Assembly (NCBI GenBank): GCA_022749755.1
Contig: CM040447.1
Location: forward strand, 13,434,087-13,498,086
Source of the DNA: Azadirachta indica
Lineage: Eukaryota; Streptophyta; Magnoliopsida; Sapindales; Meliaceae
Direction of reading: 5' to 3'
Length of the DNA stretch: 64,000 bases
Part shown: in pieces, positions 50,601 to 60,710 of the stretch
Layout: the number at the start of each line of letters is the position of its first letter
Numbering within the stretch: the first letter of the stretch is position 1
Program-made: the position numbers and the translations under genes
The notes under the pieces: model-generated
What the model saw: the letters and a program-made list of their open reading frames with translations, nothing else
The model's database searches: none
Told to the model about the DNA's origin: nothing

Positions 50601-51402
50601 CTGATCAAATAACGTACGTTATTTAGTAAAAGATGCAATTAATAGTAATAATAATAACAAAATAAAAATAAAAATTTTAAAAAAAGTTTTACTTGTTTGT
50701 CTATTTGTAGTTTGACCCCAGGCGACTTCTGCAACTCTCCATCGTTCCGAACGTTTCTGCAAAGAAAGAAAGAGGTCGGTGTAAAATCAAAATGTCACCA
50801 GTTGATCAACAAGAGAAAGAGATAAGGAGGTCGGCGTAAAATCAAAGTGTCACCAGTTGATCAACAAGAGAAAGAGATAAGGTTTCACATCAGCGAAACC
50901 CAAATTTTCTTCGCAAAAATGACAATGAAAATAATCGAAGCTGATGTAGGACAACTTGTGTTTTTTTTTTTTCAAAAGTTTTTGAATGAAATTTTATTAA
51001 AAGAAAGGTGTCCAAACAATACTGTAAACTCTCTAAAAGCTAAACTAACTTAAATAAGGAAAAAAAACTTTTACCAAAAAGAGAAAACCTAAACCTACTT
51101 AAAGAAGGAAAAAGAACTCCTACCAAAAATAAAAGAAGTTAAATATTAAAAATAAAAATTAAAAAAAAATAATTTGAATAAAATTAAAAAAAAAATACTA
51201 ATCAGGTTGTCCTACATCAAAAACCTAAGAAGTTTACGTAAAACCCTTCCACAAGAAAGAATATGTAGTGTTAGAGAATGAACAAGAACCTGAACGATGA
51301 AGTGTCCTGAGAGCAAGCGCCAAGCGAGAAGAACAACGGAATAATCATCGCAGACAGCGTAACCATCCAACCCCATCTTCTTTTCCAGATTATTTTCACC
51401 AT
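47645..51402 (-). CDS. Rhamnogalacturonan lyase (polysaccharide lyase family 4), 14 exons, 679 aa
   Basis: A secreted pectin enzyme that cleaves rhamnogalacturonan I by beta-elimination. Exons: 51402-51290, 50756-50693, 50600-50425, 50326-50204, 50121-50002, 49885-49750, 49632-49462, 49366-49211, 49109-49003, 48903-48813, 48727-48586, 48486-48213, 48130-48004 and 47884-47645. All junctions are GT-AG and they total 2040 nt, an open frame ending in TAG. The start is MVKIIWKRRWGW followed by a hydrophobic stretch to LGACS, a likely signal peptide. The N-terminal lyase domain has NGLVQVTLTNPEGEVTGINY and RGYWDVVW. The middle fibronectin-III-like part has GRFSIENVRQGDYNLYAWVP (about 425-470). The C-terminal carbohydrate-binding-like part has WEIGFPDRSAAEFFVPD and ends ARHGIHGLYRFYS, GVMYDYIRLE. 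The length is typical and no lesion was seen. An in-frame upstream Met exists, but the chosen one opens the signal peptide. Confidence 0.93.
50772..50881. repeat. 55-bp tandem duplication in lyase intron 1
   Basis: Two adjacent 55-bp copies (50772-50826 and 50827-50881) start GAGGTCGG and contain CACCAGTTGATCAACAAGAG. They differ at only about two positions (GGTGT/GGCGT, AAATG/AAGTG), so the duplication is recent. It lies just inside the intron, about 15 bp from the exon 2 acceptor. Confidence 0.95.
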
Positions 51403-51622
51403 TCTCGGTAACAAATCCTGCATCAACAACACACCAAACATAAATACCCTTTTCACAAAGTAAAACTCAGGAAATATTTCCTTCAGATAAAAAGAACCTT
51501 AGACTCCGAAATTTGCTGCAACTCTTGCACGGAAACTACAAGAAAACTCGGAAACGATTTTCTTTTTTTGGCCTGCTTTCACTGGATTATGATATTTCTG
51601 TAATGATTGGCCTGTATTTATA
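51403..51622 (-). promoter_or_regulatory. Lyase 5' UTR, probable UTR intron and TATA box
   Basis: On the minus strand, TATAAATA (51615-51622) is a good TATA box about 215 nt upstream of the start codon. Between them, CTAAG/GTTC at 51498 and GATGCAG/GATT at 51417 make plausible donor and acceptor sites for a short UTR intron (51418-51497). Inferred from sequence only. Confidence 0.55.
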
Positions 51623-52470
51623 GTGATGTTGGAAGTCTTTCCTATATGCATAGAATAATCGGGATGTGTTTCCTAGTCAATTTTTGTGCTCTCTCAACAC
51701 AGCTCATGAGTGAGTCACTAGGCTATCCTTCTATAATAATAAGACTCCGGTTTTGTATCAGTCGTGAGTCACCAGATTATCCTTTCTCTAATTAGGGTTG
51801 GCTGATAAATAACTGATCCAAATGGTTTAGGTATGTTGGAAAGCTCAATTCAAATTGGAAAGTAGAACTATATTAAGCCCATCAAGCGTACTTTAAGGTT
51901 AATTCAATTACGATATCAAACACAACTGTTGGGTAGATTTCTCTTGCGACACTGGTATTAACTTTTTTTTTTTTTTTGTATATTCTCCTTGCATCTCTAA
52001 GAACGTATTTAAACAAAAATAGCTTATTAATTAATTAAACAAAACCTTGCAAGAAAAAAAAAATTAAAGAGTTAAGCATCTCAACTTAAACTTATGTTTA
52101 AAAAAAAAAAATCGTGTTTTGAGTAAAAGAAAATATAGAGGCACTCAATTCTCTTTAATTTTACTTAATTCCACAAATAGGGAATTATATAATTTGTCAA
52201 TTTATATTCTGCTGAATCATTAAAACATTATTTGTCATCAACAGTATCCTCAGTCCTAACCCTAGCTATAGTATCAATCATTCAAAATTGTGAGATTGAG
52301 ATAATTGAAATACAAAATTAATCACGATCTTCTCACTTACCAAATTTCAGACCATTTATGACAAATTACGTTGTTATTATAATATATATCTAAAATATGA
52401 TCTTTATTATTATCACTATTACTTGATCCACATATGCTTGAATATAGGAAATGGAAACATCCTTATTATG
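51623..52470. other. Intergenic upstream of the lyase, no gene recognised
   Basis: AT-rich with no coding match. It is the likely promoter region of the lyase gene near its left end, and it runs into the copia-derived unit on the right. Confidence 0.4.
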
Positions 52471-52477
52471 TTTCTAT

Positions 52478-53560
52478 TGGATATTGTAGGACAGATAAGA
52501 AAGTTAAAAAGAAACAAAGTGCTGATTTGAGTTGTTACTGTAGAGCTCAATATTATGCAAATTTCTTGCATTTCTCACTTGATATTTTTCACTTTACAAC
52601 ATATAAATAAGCTAACTGGTCATTATAGGAAATCACTGCTACATAACTTCAAACATACTTCCTAGAGATAAAACTTTGACTCTAGATTAAATATAAAATA
52701 TTTATGCAGAAGTTTGACAACTTACACATATTAAAAGTACATTAATTCTAACATTCCCCCTTAATGCATTTTCTTTACAACTCCAATGAGTTCTTTGAGA
52801 TAACAAAATCTTTCTCTTAGAAGGTTTTAGTAAGGATGTCATCAAGCTACTCCTTAGTCCTACAATATTCAAGCTGAATTTCTCCCTTCTCAATTGCTTC
52901 TCTGATAAAATGATAATTGAATTGCAATATGTTTTGTGCATAATGAATCTGACTTGGTTCATACATAAACCAAGAAAGCATAGTAGCTGTAAACATTATG
53001 CCAAGTCTTCTTGTAGTAAGATATGAGAGGCTACCAATAAGACTTCTATAATTTGTAACATCTGTCTTTTCAACACCATCTTCTTTCTTCAACTTCTCAT
53101 TTATAACTAACAGAGTTGTAATAGATTTACAATCTAGTAAATTGACTTTCTTTAATTAAAATTCAATAATTTACTACCCAACAGATAATACACATCAAAA
53201 TTAAAATTGTTCAATTATATTAAATAATTATCAAATAGTAACCACAAGAGAATATCTGAAAGTTCGTTTGTTATAACTTTTCAAATAAAATTTTTAGAAT
53301 AAAGCTAATTTTATTAGTAAAACTTTTACAAGTAGACTTTTTAATGAAAGTTTACTAATTGTTTAGTTAATTACAAATAATTTTTTACAAAAATTGAGTA
53401 ATATTTTAATAGACAAATTTTTAGCATTCTATTTTAAAAATTAATGTAAAATCTTTAAACTAAAATAAAAATATTTTAAACAATTTTTACTTTTAAAAAA
53501 GCTCAAAAAATTAACTATCAAACTACTCGAACTTTGGGCTTCTCTAGATATAAGAAAAAT
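52478..53560 (-). mobile_element. Copia-derived fragment, copy 1: LTR plus end of pol
   Basis: On the minus strand, the frame 53092-52847 reads KTDVTNYRSLIGSLSYLTTR and then EPSQIHYAQNILQF, the segment just before copia RNase H. It is fused to GEIQLEYCRTKE, a piece from the pol end. Downstream is a purine tract TAAGGGGGAA (52754-52763) directly before the LTR start TGTTAGAATT (from 52753). The LTR continues to about 52478. 53160-53560 is AT-rich. The whole unit reappears at 62798-63820. Confidence 0.75.
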
Positions 53561-54113
53561 AATTTTTTTTAATTACCAAAAATCTTTCTCCAACGCTAAC
53601 CAAATTGCATAAAAAATTTGAAAAAAATTTTATCATTAAAAAATATCCTTTTAACTAATTAAAAGACTAAATAAAATAGGCATATAGTGTTTTTTTAAAA
53701 GTAGGGGTGGGTGAGCATTGTCTAAAATAGGAGGGAAAATTAGACTTTTTTATTTATAGAATTATATACCATACTTTTTAATTAGTCCAATGATAAATAT
53801 GACGTTATTTAGGACGTTTTTTTGACTGGATATAGATGAGAAATGTATAACTAATTTTATCATTTATTCACACGAACATATGATAGTCTGTGGATTAGAT
53901 TAATGGAGGTTCGTTGATTAATAATTGGCCACAGTTCATTAGGTTAGTAAGTCGAATTTATGGCCAAGCCCAATGTTTAAAACACGGTTGTGATCAGTGA
54001 TGTTTGTTGTATGAAAATACAAAAATTTTTTATGCTTTTTTTAATAAATGTTGATTATACAGAATGTTGGTTATATAATATTTAAAAAAGGATATTGTTC
54101 ACATAACGTCGAC
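53561..54113. other. Intergenic, no gene recognised
   Basis: AT-rich DNA between the copia-derived unit and the GDSL pseudogene. No ORF, RNA or repeat structure was identified. Confidence 0.4.
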
Positions 54114-55010
54114 TTAATTAAATTGGTAATTATTTAATAGTGTCTTCAGATTATAAGGCCTTGTGACAATCGAAGTTCCTGCCCACAAAAGTTCTGCAAT
54201 TTGCTTGTTGGCTCTTTCAGTGAAATGATCAGCATCAAAGAACAAATATTCACTAGGTTTATCGCATACTTCATATTCTTTTATTGCTCTCTTCCCTCCA
54301 CCTCTAAATATTCCTCTGTACAGACCACCACCACAACAATATGCCATTGCTTCCTTAAAACCTTCACATATACCGGTATACAACAAAATTATAAGTCAAA
54401 CAATAGATATGCGATGAAATTAGAATTATGATCACAGTGCATACCATATTCTGAAGGGTTCTCTATTCTTTCAATTATAGAATTGTAGAAATCGTGATTT
54501 GCATATCTGAATCCTTTTAGTTGGCTCTCTAGCTGCTCGAGTAATTTAGAAAGTGCTTCATTGTGTAGCTTTACTACTTCTATGGCATCCTCCAGGCATG
54601 CATGAACCAGTGCTTCCTGCAGGCACAAGGACTTTCATGCTTGGTAGACAACCTAACGGCCCCAAGCTTAAGAACCCAAATTTCCTTCCTCCTTTCTCAT
54701 ATATTTCCTGGCCCATATTAACATTAGTAAAGAAAGCAAGAATAAATAATTAAAATACAAGTGCTTAAAGGTATTCTATATTACTTTGATTGTTGTTGTT
54801 AAGTTGTCGATCACCATTGCTACCCTTTTTAGAAGTGTAGGATTGAAGCACCGATGAGTTTGAGGAAAGAGAAAAATAATCATTACTTCCAATGATCAAC
54901 ATGTAAATAGCTTGGGATAACAATTTTTTGGCCTCAGCATCTCCTAGTCTGTGCTTCAACTGCTTCTCCACAATCTTGAAATAACTTAGCTTAGTTTCAA
55001 GGACTATCAC
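54114..55010 (-). pseudogene. GDSL esterase/lipase pseudogene, N-terminal part missing
   Basis: Three exon-like parts lie on the minus strand. Exon A, from 55010, reads VIVLETKLSYFKIVEKQLKH and IIGSNDYFSLSSNSSVLQSY. Exon B, from 54707, reads EIYEKGGRKFGFLSLGPLGC, then CLEDAIEVVKLHNEALSKLL. Exon C, from 54361, reads GFKEAMAYCCGGGLYRGIF and YLFFDADHFTERANKQIAEL. Block III (GSND) and the block V Asp-x-x-His are kept, but block I with the nucleophile Ser is absent from the window. Single-base frame slips occur after SYTSKK and after PSMKVL. It resembles GLIP-type secreted lipases. An LTR-like sequence lies upstream in what should be an intron. Confidence 0.82.
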
Positions 55011-55132
55011 CTGCTTTTTGGGAAAGAAAGTGTGAAGCACCACAAAATCTTTACTGTTAATTCTAGAGTTTATTTAAAGTTAATGAGCAATATGGAGGTA
55101 CCAATCCTTGATGAGTCTCAACTAGAGCATCA

Positions 55133-55772
55133 TGTTACGCCCAACGTGAACAGTATGCATAAATAGTAACCCTGGAGCACAACCTTGCAGACAGAATTTA
55201 TACAAGGGCCAGGATAGTGCACAAGAGCATATATGCATGTTTCTGGACACTTGATGAGTGTCTTGGCTAGGTCGGGCTTGGAAGCATGAGGGAAAATATG
55301 TGTTGAACAAGTCCTTAAATTTGGAGATACACTTAGGCTCAATTATACCCAACTTCTAGAATGTGTGTCCAAAATGGCTCAAGTTCTAGAAAATCCTAAG
55401 CACCTCCATTCTAGAAGAGGTAGGTGAGATATTTGAGATATTTTTGACTTAGTTGTGGTAGAATTCTAGAAGGACAATTCTAGCTCTCCATTGTGTCAAA
55501 GTGAGGTGCGATTCTCACTATCCATTTGTAAATCCTACAACTATAAATAGGGGTGTGTGTACATTTGTAACCAACCAAGCAACCAAATCAATTAGAGCTA
55601 GTAAGTATTCTCTCTTGAGTAATATAATTTTCTCTTTACTCAAATTATTAGCTCTCTCTCTCTATTGTTTAGCTTCCAATTTAGCATATTGTTAGTGCTG
55701 AAGGCTTGCTTAGCAAAGGGAGTTGCTAAGCATTGCACTATCGAACCAAGTGAATAAAGTGAGGCCATGACA
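55133..55772 (+). mobile_element. Possible solo LTR
   Basis: Starts TGTTACGCCC and ends CCATGACA, giving TG...CA ends over about 640 bp. Inside are a TATA-like CTATAAATAGGGG near 55541 and several TCTAGAA motifs. I found no matching 5-bp target duplication, so the boundaries, and even its LTR nature, are tentative. It lies in the broken GDSL gene upstream of exon A. Confidence 0.4.
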
Positions 55773-56159
55773 ACCAACTCCCACAAATGTAAAGTTCACC
55801 CATTATAAGTATCTCGAGGATTTCGACTCAATAAGAATGTTGAAATCAATGGCTATTTAGCATACTGAGCTGCAACAGATAATCAAATCACAATGATTAT
55901 CAAGAAAACAACACATAAATATGTAATAAATAATAAATCTAATAAGTGCATAAAACAGACGCTTATTATTTATTCTTAGACTTGATTTCTTTGTTTAATC
56001 CTCAAGACTTATTGATATTTGATGTGTTTTGGTTGTATTGTGCAGAAAATGAGAAAACTAGCCATCTAAAGCGATTTTGACTCGAAAAGGAAGATGCTCG
56101 GGAATCAAATTGCAAGAGACTTAAGGGTCAAAATGCAAGACATATGGGGACTACAGTGC
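55773..56159 (+). other. Retroelement-like sequence joined to UGT-7
   Basis: Non-coding. GATGTGTTTTGGTTGTATTG followed by CAGAAAATGAGAAAACTAGC and GGGAATCAAATTGCAAGAG has the feel of a gypsy-type LTR or untranslated leader, but I cannot assign it. It joins UGT-7 at GGGGACCTCAAC, where both sequences share a few bases. Confidence 0.35.
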
Positions 56160-56548
56160 AAAAGAAATGGGGACCTCAACTCAAGACACTGGGTCATGAC
56201 TCAGTAGGTCGATTCTTGACTCATTCAGGCTGGAGCTTAGTTGTTGAGGCGCTTCAGTTCGGAAGAGCTCTTGTATTGCTGACTTTCTATGCAGATCAAG
56301 GGCTAAACGCCAAGCTTTTACAGGAGAAGAATATTGGATATGTGATACCGAGGGACGAGGAAGACGGGTCTTTCACAAGCAACTCAGTAGCTGAATCTTT
56401 GAAGCATGTTTTGGTTGAAGAAGATGGTGAAATCTACAGGAACAAGGCTAAGGAGATGAAAGGTTAGTTTGGAGACAGGGATTGACAGGATCTTTACGTG
56501 AATAATTTTCTGGATTATCATGAAACCTATGGATTTTTGCATAAGAAA
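56160..56548 (+). pseudogene. UGT-7: 3' fragment of a UGT-5-like gene
   Basis: Starts inside the PSPG box (PQLKTLGHDSVGRFLTHSGW) and follows UGT-5 closely: EALQFGRALVLLTFYADQGL, then NIGYVIPRDEEDGSFTSNSV and EDGEIYRNKAKEMKG. A TAG (56465) replaces the codon after KG, and the homologous tail continues out of use to about 56556. The first half of the gene is missing. The breakpoint falls at the same codon as UGT-4. Close identity to UGT-5 suggests a recent partial duplication. Confidence 0.9.
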
Positions 56549-58955
56549 TGGAATTGAATTCTTCGAATAGTATTAAAAACAAAAAAATTAATAAGAAGGT
56601 AATTATAGGTTTCTTGTCTCTTGGGAGATCTGATTGATCTTTGCACTAATTGTATCTATAATTCCGTGTGAAGCAAAAGTGTGATTTTTCATAATAAGGG
56701 AAATTTTCAATACCAATAACCCTATGTAATAATGCATTGAGATTTCAATTATTTATTTGACTGAAAAGGACTGATTTTGTATGTATTATTTGAATGTTGA
56801 TATTTGAATGTTGGAATCTGGAATGCATACAGTTGGATCTAGTTTTTAATATTTTAGATGATGATCAATATGTAGAACAAGATAATATCTTAACTCATTT
56901 GATCTATTTCCTTGTAATAGTATATGAAAAGAATAAAATAACAAACAGTATATATTGAATAAATACTATTAGCAAATAGTGAAATTGTTATGAAATGAAA
57001 AAATTAAATAGTTGAGATCTGAACTGATGTGATAGGTATTGTTATATTATTAAGGAGCTTGACGATATATTAGAAGTTAATAAATAATTATTTAATTTTA
57101 TTGGTATTATGTAATAGTATTCTATTTAGGTTTTTTAATTTTATGGATATTATGTATTAGTATTCTATTAAGGTCAATGTCATTTGTATTTTATTAAATA
57201 TATTTGCTTATTTAGGAAAAATTGGCCAAAAGATTTAGCTGTCGATCTGTACGTCCAGTTGTTGTTAGGATTTTCTAGTGAATTTTTTAGTCAATAAAAT
57301 AAACAATATAAAAAATTATAAATCGGTTCAACGAGCTTATCTGACAATTTTTTATCTAATTCCTATATGAATTTATTTGAGATTTTCTTTTTCTCTCGTG
57401 ATTTTGATTTTCTGCATTTTTTTAAAATTTATGAGATGGAAGAAAGAAGAAAGATTCTAAAGAAAGCAATAACATCAAAAATTGTTTTTGATAGTTAAAA
57501 AATTAAGTAAATAAATTTTGACTATATAACAATAATGTGCTAGGTTTAATACAATACTTAGCAAAAATAAGTTTAAGAGAGAACTTAAACTTTTGGAATT
57601 TAATGAAAAATAACTAATATTTCCTTTTAAAAATCAGTTTTAACCATCTTTTATGGTTGTATTAAAAAATGATCACGTTTCATTTTAATGGACAAAATTA
57701 CTCTCATAAACTATTTATTTAAAAGAGAAACTTAAATTCAAATTTGTTCAAGAGTTAACTCTCGAACAAGCAAAAATTTAAGCTTACTCAAAAGTTAACT
57801 CTCAAACAAACTTGAATTTTTATTTACTCAAGAGAACAAACTTGTATTTAAGTTTGCTTGAAAGTTGAATCTCAAGCAAGCCAGAATTCAAGCTTTGCTC
57901 GAGAGTTAACTCTCGAGCAAGCGAAAATTGAAACTTGCTCGAGAGTTGACTCTCGAGCAAAATTGATTTTTTACTTGTTCAAGAGTCAACTCTCGAGTAA
58001 AGTTTGAATACTTGCTTGCTGGAGAGTTGAACTTGAATTCTTACTTACTTGATAATCAACTCTCGAATAAATTTGAATGCAAACTCTGTTTTAGATAAAT
58101 ACTTTATTGAAATAATTTTGTACATTAAAATAAAATATGATTATTTTTTAATGAAATTATAGAAGGTAGTCAAAATTAAATTTGGAAAATAAATAGTAGT
58201 TATTTTTTGTTAAATCCCTAAAATTTTTATTTGAGGTAAATCTTAAAGTTAGGTCCAAAGAAATGATTGCCATAAGAGGTAATGATATCATTGATATATA
58301 ATAAATAGAAATACGGTTAATGAGGAAATCTCGTTAACAACTATTTATAAACATGTCACAGGAGATTTTCGTTATGAAAGAGGAATTCGACCATTATTTG
58401 AAGGAAAATAAATATAAAATATTAAAAAAAAAGTATGTGATTTTAATTATTCGGGAGAATCTGCATCAAAATCCCATTTTATATTTTTTATTCTTAAAAA
58501 CTTTTTTTTCTTTATATATCAGATAATTTTTACCAAAAAACTGGCCACATATGTTCTTTTACATATTATTTAAAACAAGAGAAGTGTTATTATGTATTTT
58601 TGTTAGTCACATTGTTGGATATCACATCACAAAATTAGGTATTAACAGGTAGTGTTATTATGTATTTTTGTTAGTCACGGTAAGCAAATACCTTGAGAAT
58701 AATTTTCTCAAATTATTGTAAACGACCGGAATACTTTTCTTCCTCGTGCTCATCTTGCTTCAGTTGATCATAATATCTCTTTTGTGACTTTCCTCTACCA
58801 CACAATTGCACGATTTTTATTTTATTTTTATTTTTTTAATTATTCTGCCAATTCAATTCGGACAGGTAACGTGGGATTTCAGCACGTTGGACAATATCTG
58901 ACAGTAACCTTATCTAAAAATCACTAGGAGATTTCGATAAAGTGGAATTTCAACT
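56549..58955. repeat. UGT-7 3' flank cassette (partner 39061-40345)
   Basis: 56549-57330 and 58490-58955 match the UGT-5 flank. The intervening 57350-58490, about 1.1 kb, is absent from that copy. Its first part (57350-57590) matches 32430-32780, and it contains the palindromic array. The direct repeat GTGTTATTATGTATTTTTG is present here too (58586 and 58653). Confidence 0.75.
57735..58080. repeat. Array of about nine near-palindromic 40-bp units
   Basis: Units recur every 36-40 bp, at about 57744, 57783, 57820, 57856, 57895, 57935, 57975, 58014 and 58046. Each centres on an inverted motif of the form GCTCGAGAGTT / AACTCTCGAGC. The unit at 57895-57920 is a perfect 26-bp palindrome (TTGCTC ... 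GAGCAA, centre GTTAAC). The unit at 57935-57960 differs only at its centre (TTGAC). The outer units are degenerate. No ORF was seen. Confidence 0.9.
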
Positions 58956-60203
58956 GAGTCCCTAATCTTTAGTGAGATTGTACATTACTGAATTAGTTTA
59001 ATATCTTGTCACAAATATATATATATATATATATATTTTTTATTTTTGTATCATTTTAAAATTTGGAATTTTCTATAATCCCATTTAACTTCTAACTGAA
59101 AAACGTAGCAAATTAAGTTATTTTATAACATTTTAAGGGTCAGTTTAGGATTTTTATGAACTTTAAAATAATATGTTTTCTCTCTTTTGTGAGTTTTAAA
59201 GAGAATTAATTTAATATTTAATAAATTATTCTAAATTTGAAAAAACAGTTTTGTGCCTTTAATAAATTTTATTGTTAAAATATTATAATAATCTTAATTA
59301 TCAAAACATTAATAATAATTAGAATTATTACAACATTTTAACAATAAAATTTATCAAACACACTAAATTATTTTTGAAATTCACAACACTTTTAAAAATA
59401 AAATAAAATTAAAAAATAATTTTATTGCATTAGTTATCTTTAGAATTGTTATTTTAAAAAATAAAATTATATTACATTATATGTTTTAAAAAAAAAAAGA
59501 AATAGTTGAAGTTTAATATTTATCCCTAGAGGATATTTTATTTTTTCTCAATCAATTCATTTCGATTGATGATTGGATAGGCAAGGTCAGAATTTAAAAT
59601 TCAGGGAGTTCACGATGAGAATATAATAAGGCTAAGAGAACTAAAAACAGTTTATAAATCAAAAGCCAAAACATTTACTTTTTCAATACAAGAGCCAAAA
59701 TATTAGAAATTATATTTCATAAATTCAAATTATAAATAGTTTAAGAATCACTTTAAAAATATTTGTAGGATATGAATATTCAAATTCTTCAATTACCCTT
59801 CAATGTTCAGACAGTAAACTTCACAATTTTACTACTTTTATGATTTAATAAAAACAGAGAAGGGGAAAAAGTGTTCTCTCTTTTCCCTATATTTTCTGGG
59901 TTCATTTTGGCACGTTTTCATTTATTTTCTCCCTTTTGCATCTTGTCTTACAATTAGTTGGCTGTGGTTCTTGACACTAAGTGGACAACTTAATTAAATA
60001 GAGGAGTGGACAATCGTCCCAATTCTGAGCTGTTTCATTTTATCATGTGATACCATCAGGGATGGTTTTTTATTTGGCTTCACAACTTAATTAATAGGAG
60101 TAGGCAATTATCACAACGTGATAGCTTAATTAAATACTTTACTTTTGTTCTTATCATCTATTCTTTTTATAATTTTCACCTAATAAAATTTTGTGATAAT
60201 ATA

Positions 60204-60710
60204 TAGGGATGGACAAAAAAACCATATCAAATCGAGCCGGATTCGATGAATTCGGTTCGATATTTTATACAATTTAGTCCGGTTTTAATTTTTAAAATAA
60301 AAATCTGAAATTTTCGGTCAGTTTCAGTTTTACTTTAAAAAATTCGGACCAACTGAATTTATTATTTTTTTAATATTTTGACATGTAAACGACATTATTT
60401 TATTGTGTATGCATAAAACGACATTCTTTGACACACTGAAAATTTTAAAAAAGATAATAAATTTATTTAAAAATCGAACTGATCCAAAAATCAAACTAAT
60501 CGATCTGATTTTAATCCGATTCTATTATGTAATCAGTCCAGTGCAGTTCAGTTCTTTCTTTCTATTCAATCTGATTTAGTCTCAAAATTTTAAGAGCAGA
60601 AATTTCTATTTTTAACTTGAGTTTCAGTCTCAAAATTTTAAGACATGAAATTTTCAGTTCCGATTTAGTTTTTGAAAAATTCAAGTTGGACCAAACCGTG
60701 CCCATCCCTA
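60204..60710. mobile_element. hAT-like MITE, 507 bp, with an empty site in the paralogue
   Basis: The ends are TAGGGATGGACA and, reverse-complemented, TAGGGATGGGCA (11 of 12 match). The flanking 8-bp repeats are ATAATATA (60196-60203) and ATAGTATA (60711-60718), with one mismatch, as expected of hAT. The paralogous segment D1 near 34480 reads GTGATAATGTAAACTGCC without the element. Inside, CTCAAAATTTTAAGA is repeated (60580 and 60631). There is no coding capacity. Confidence 0.88.

Noticed and set aside
52702..53092. Intact copia gene
   Set aside because: Only the end of pol is present, fused across a deletion; no gag, protease or integrase is near.
57735..58080. CRISPR array
   Set aside because: The repeats are degenerate near-palindromes with no unique spacers of constant length, in a plant genome.
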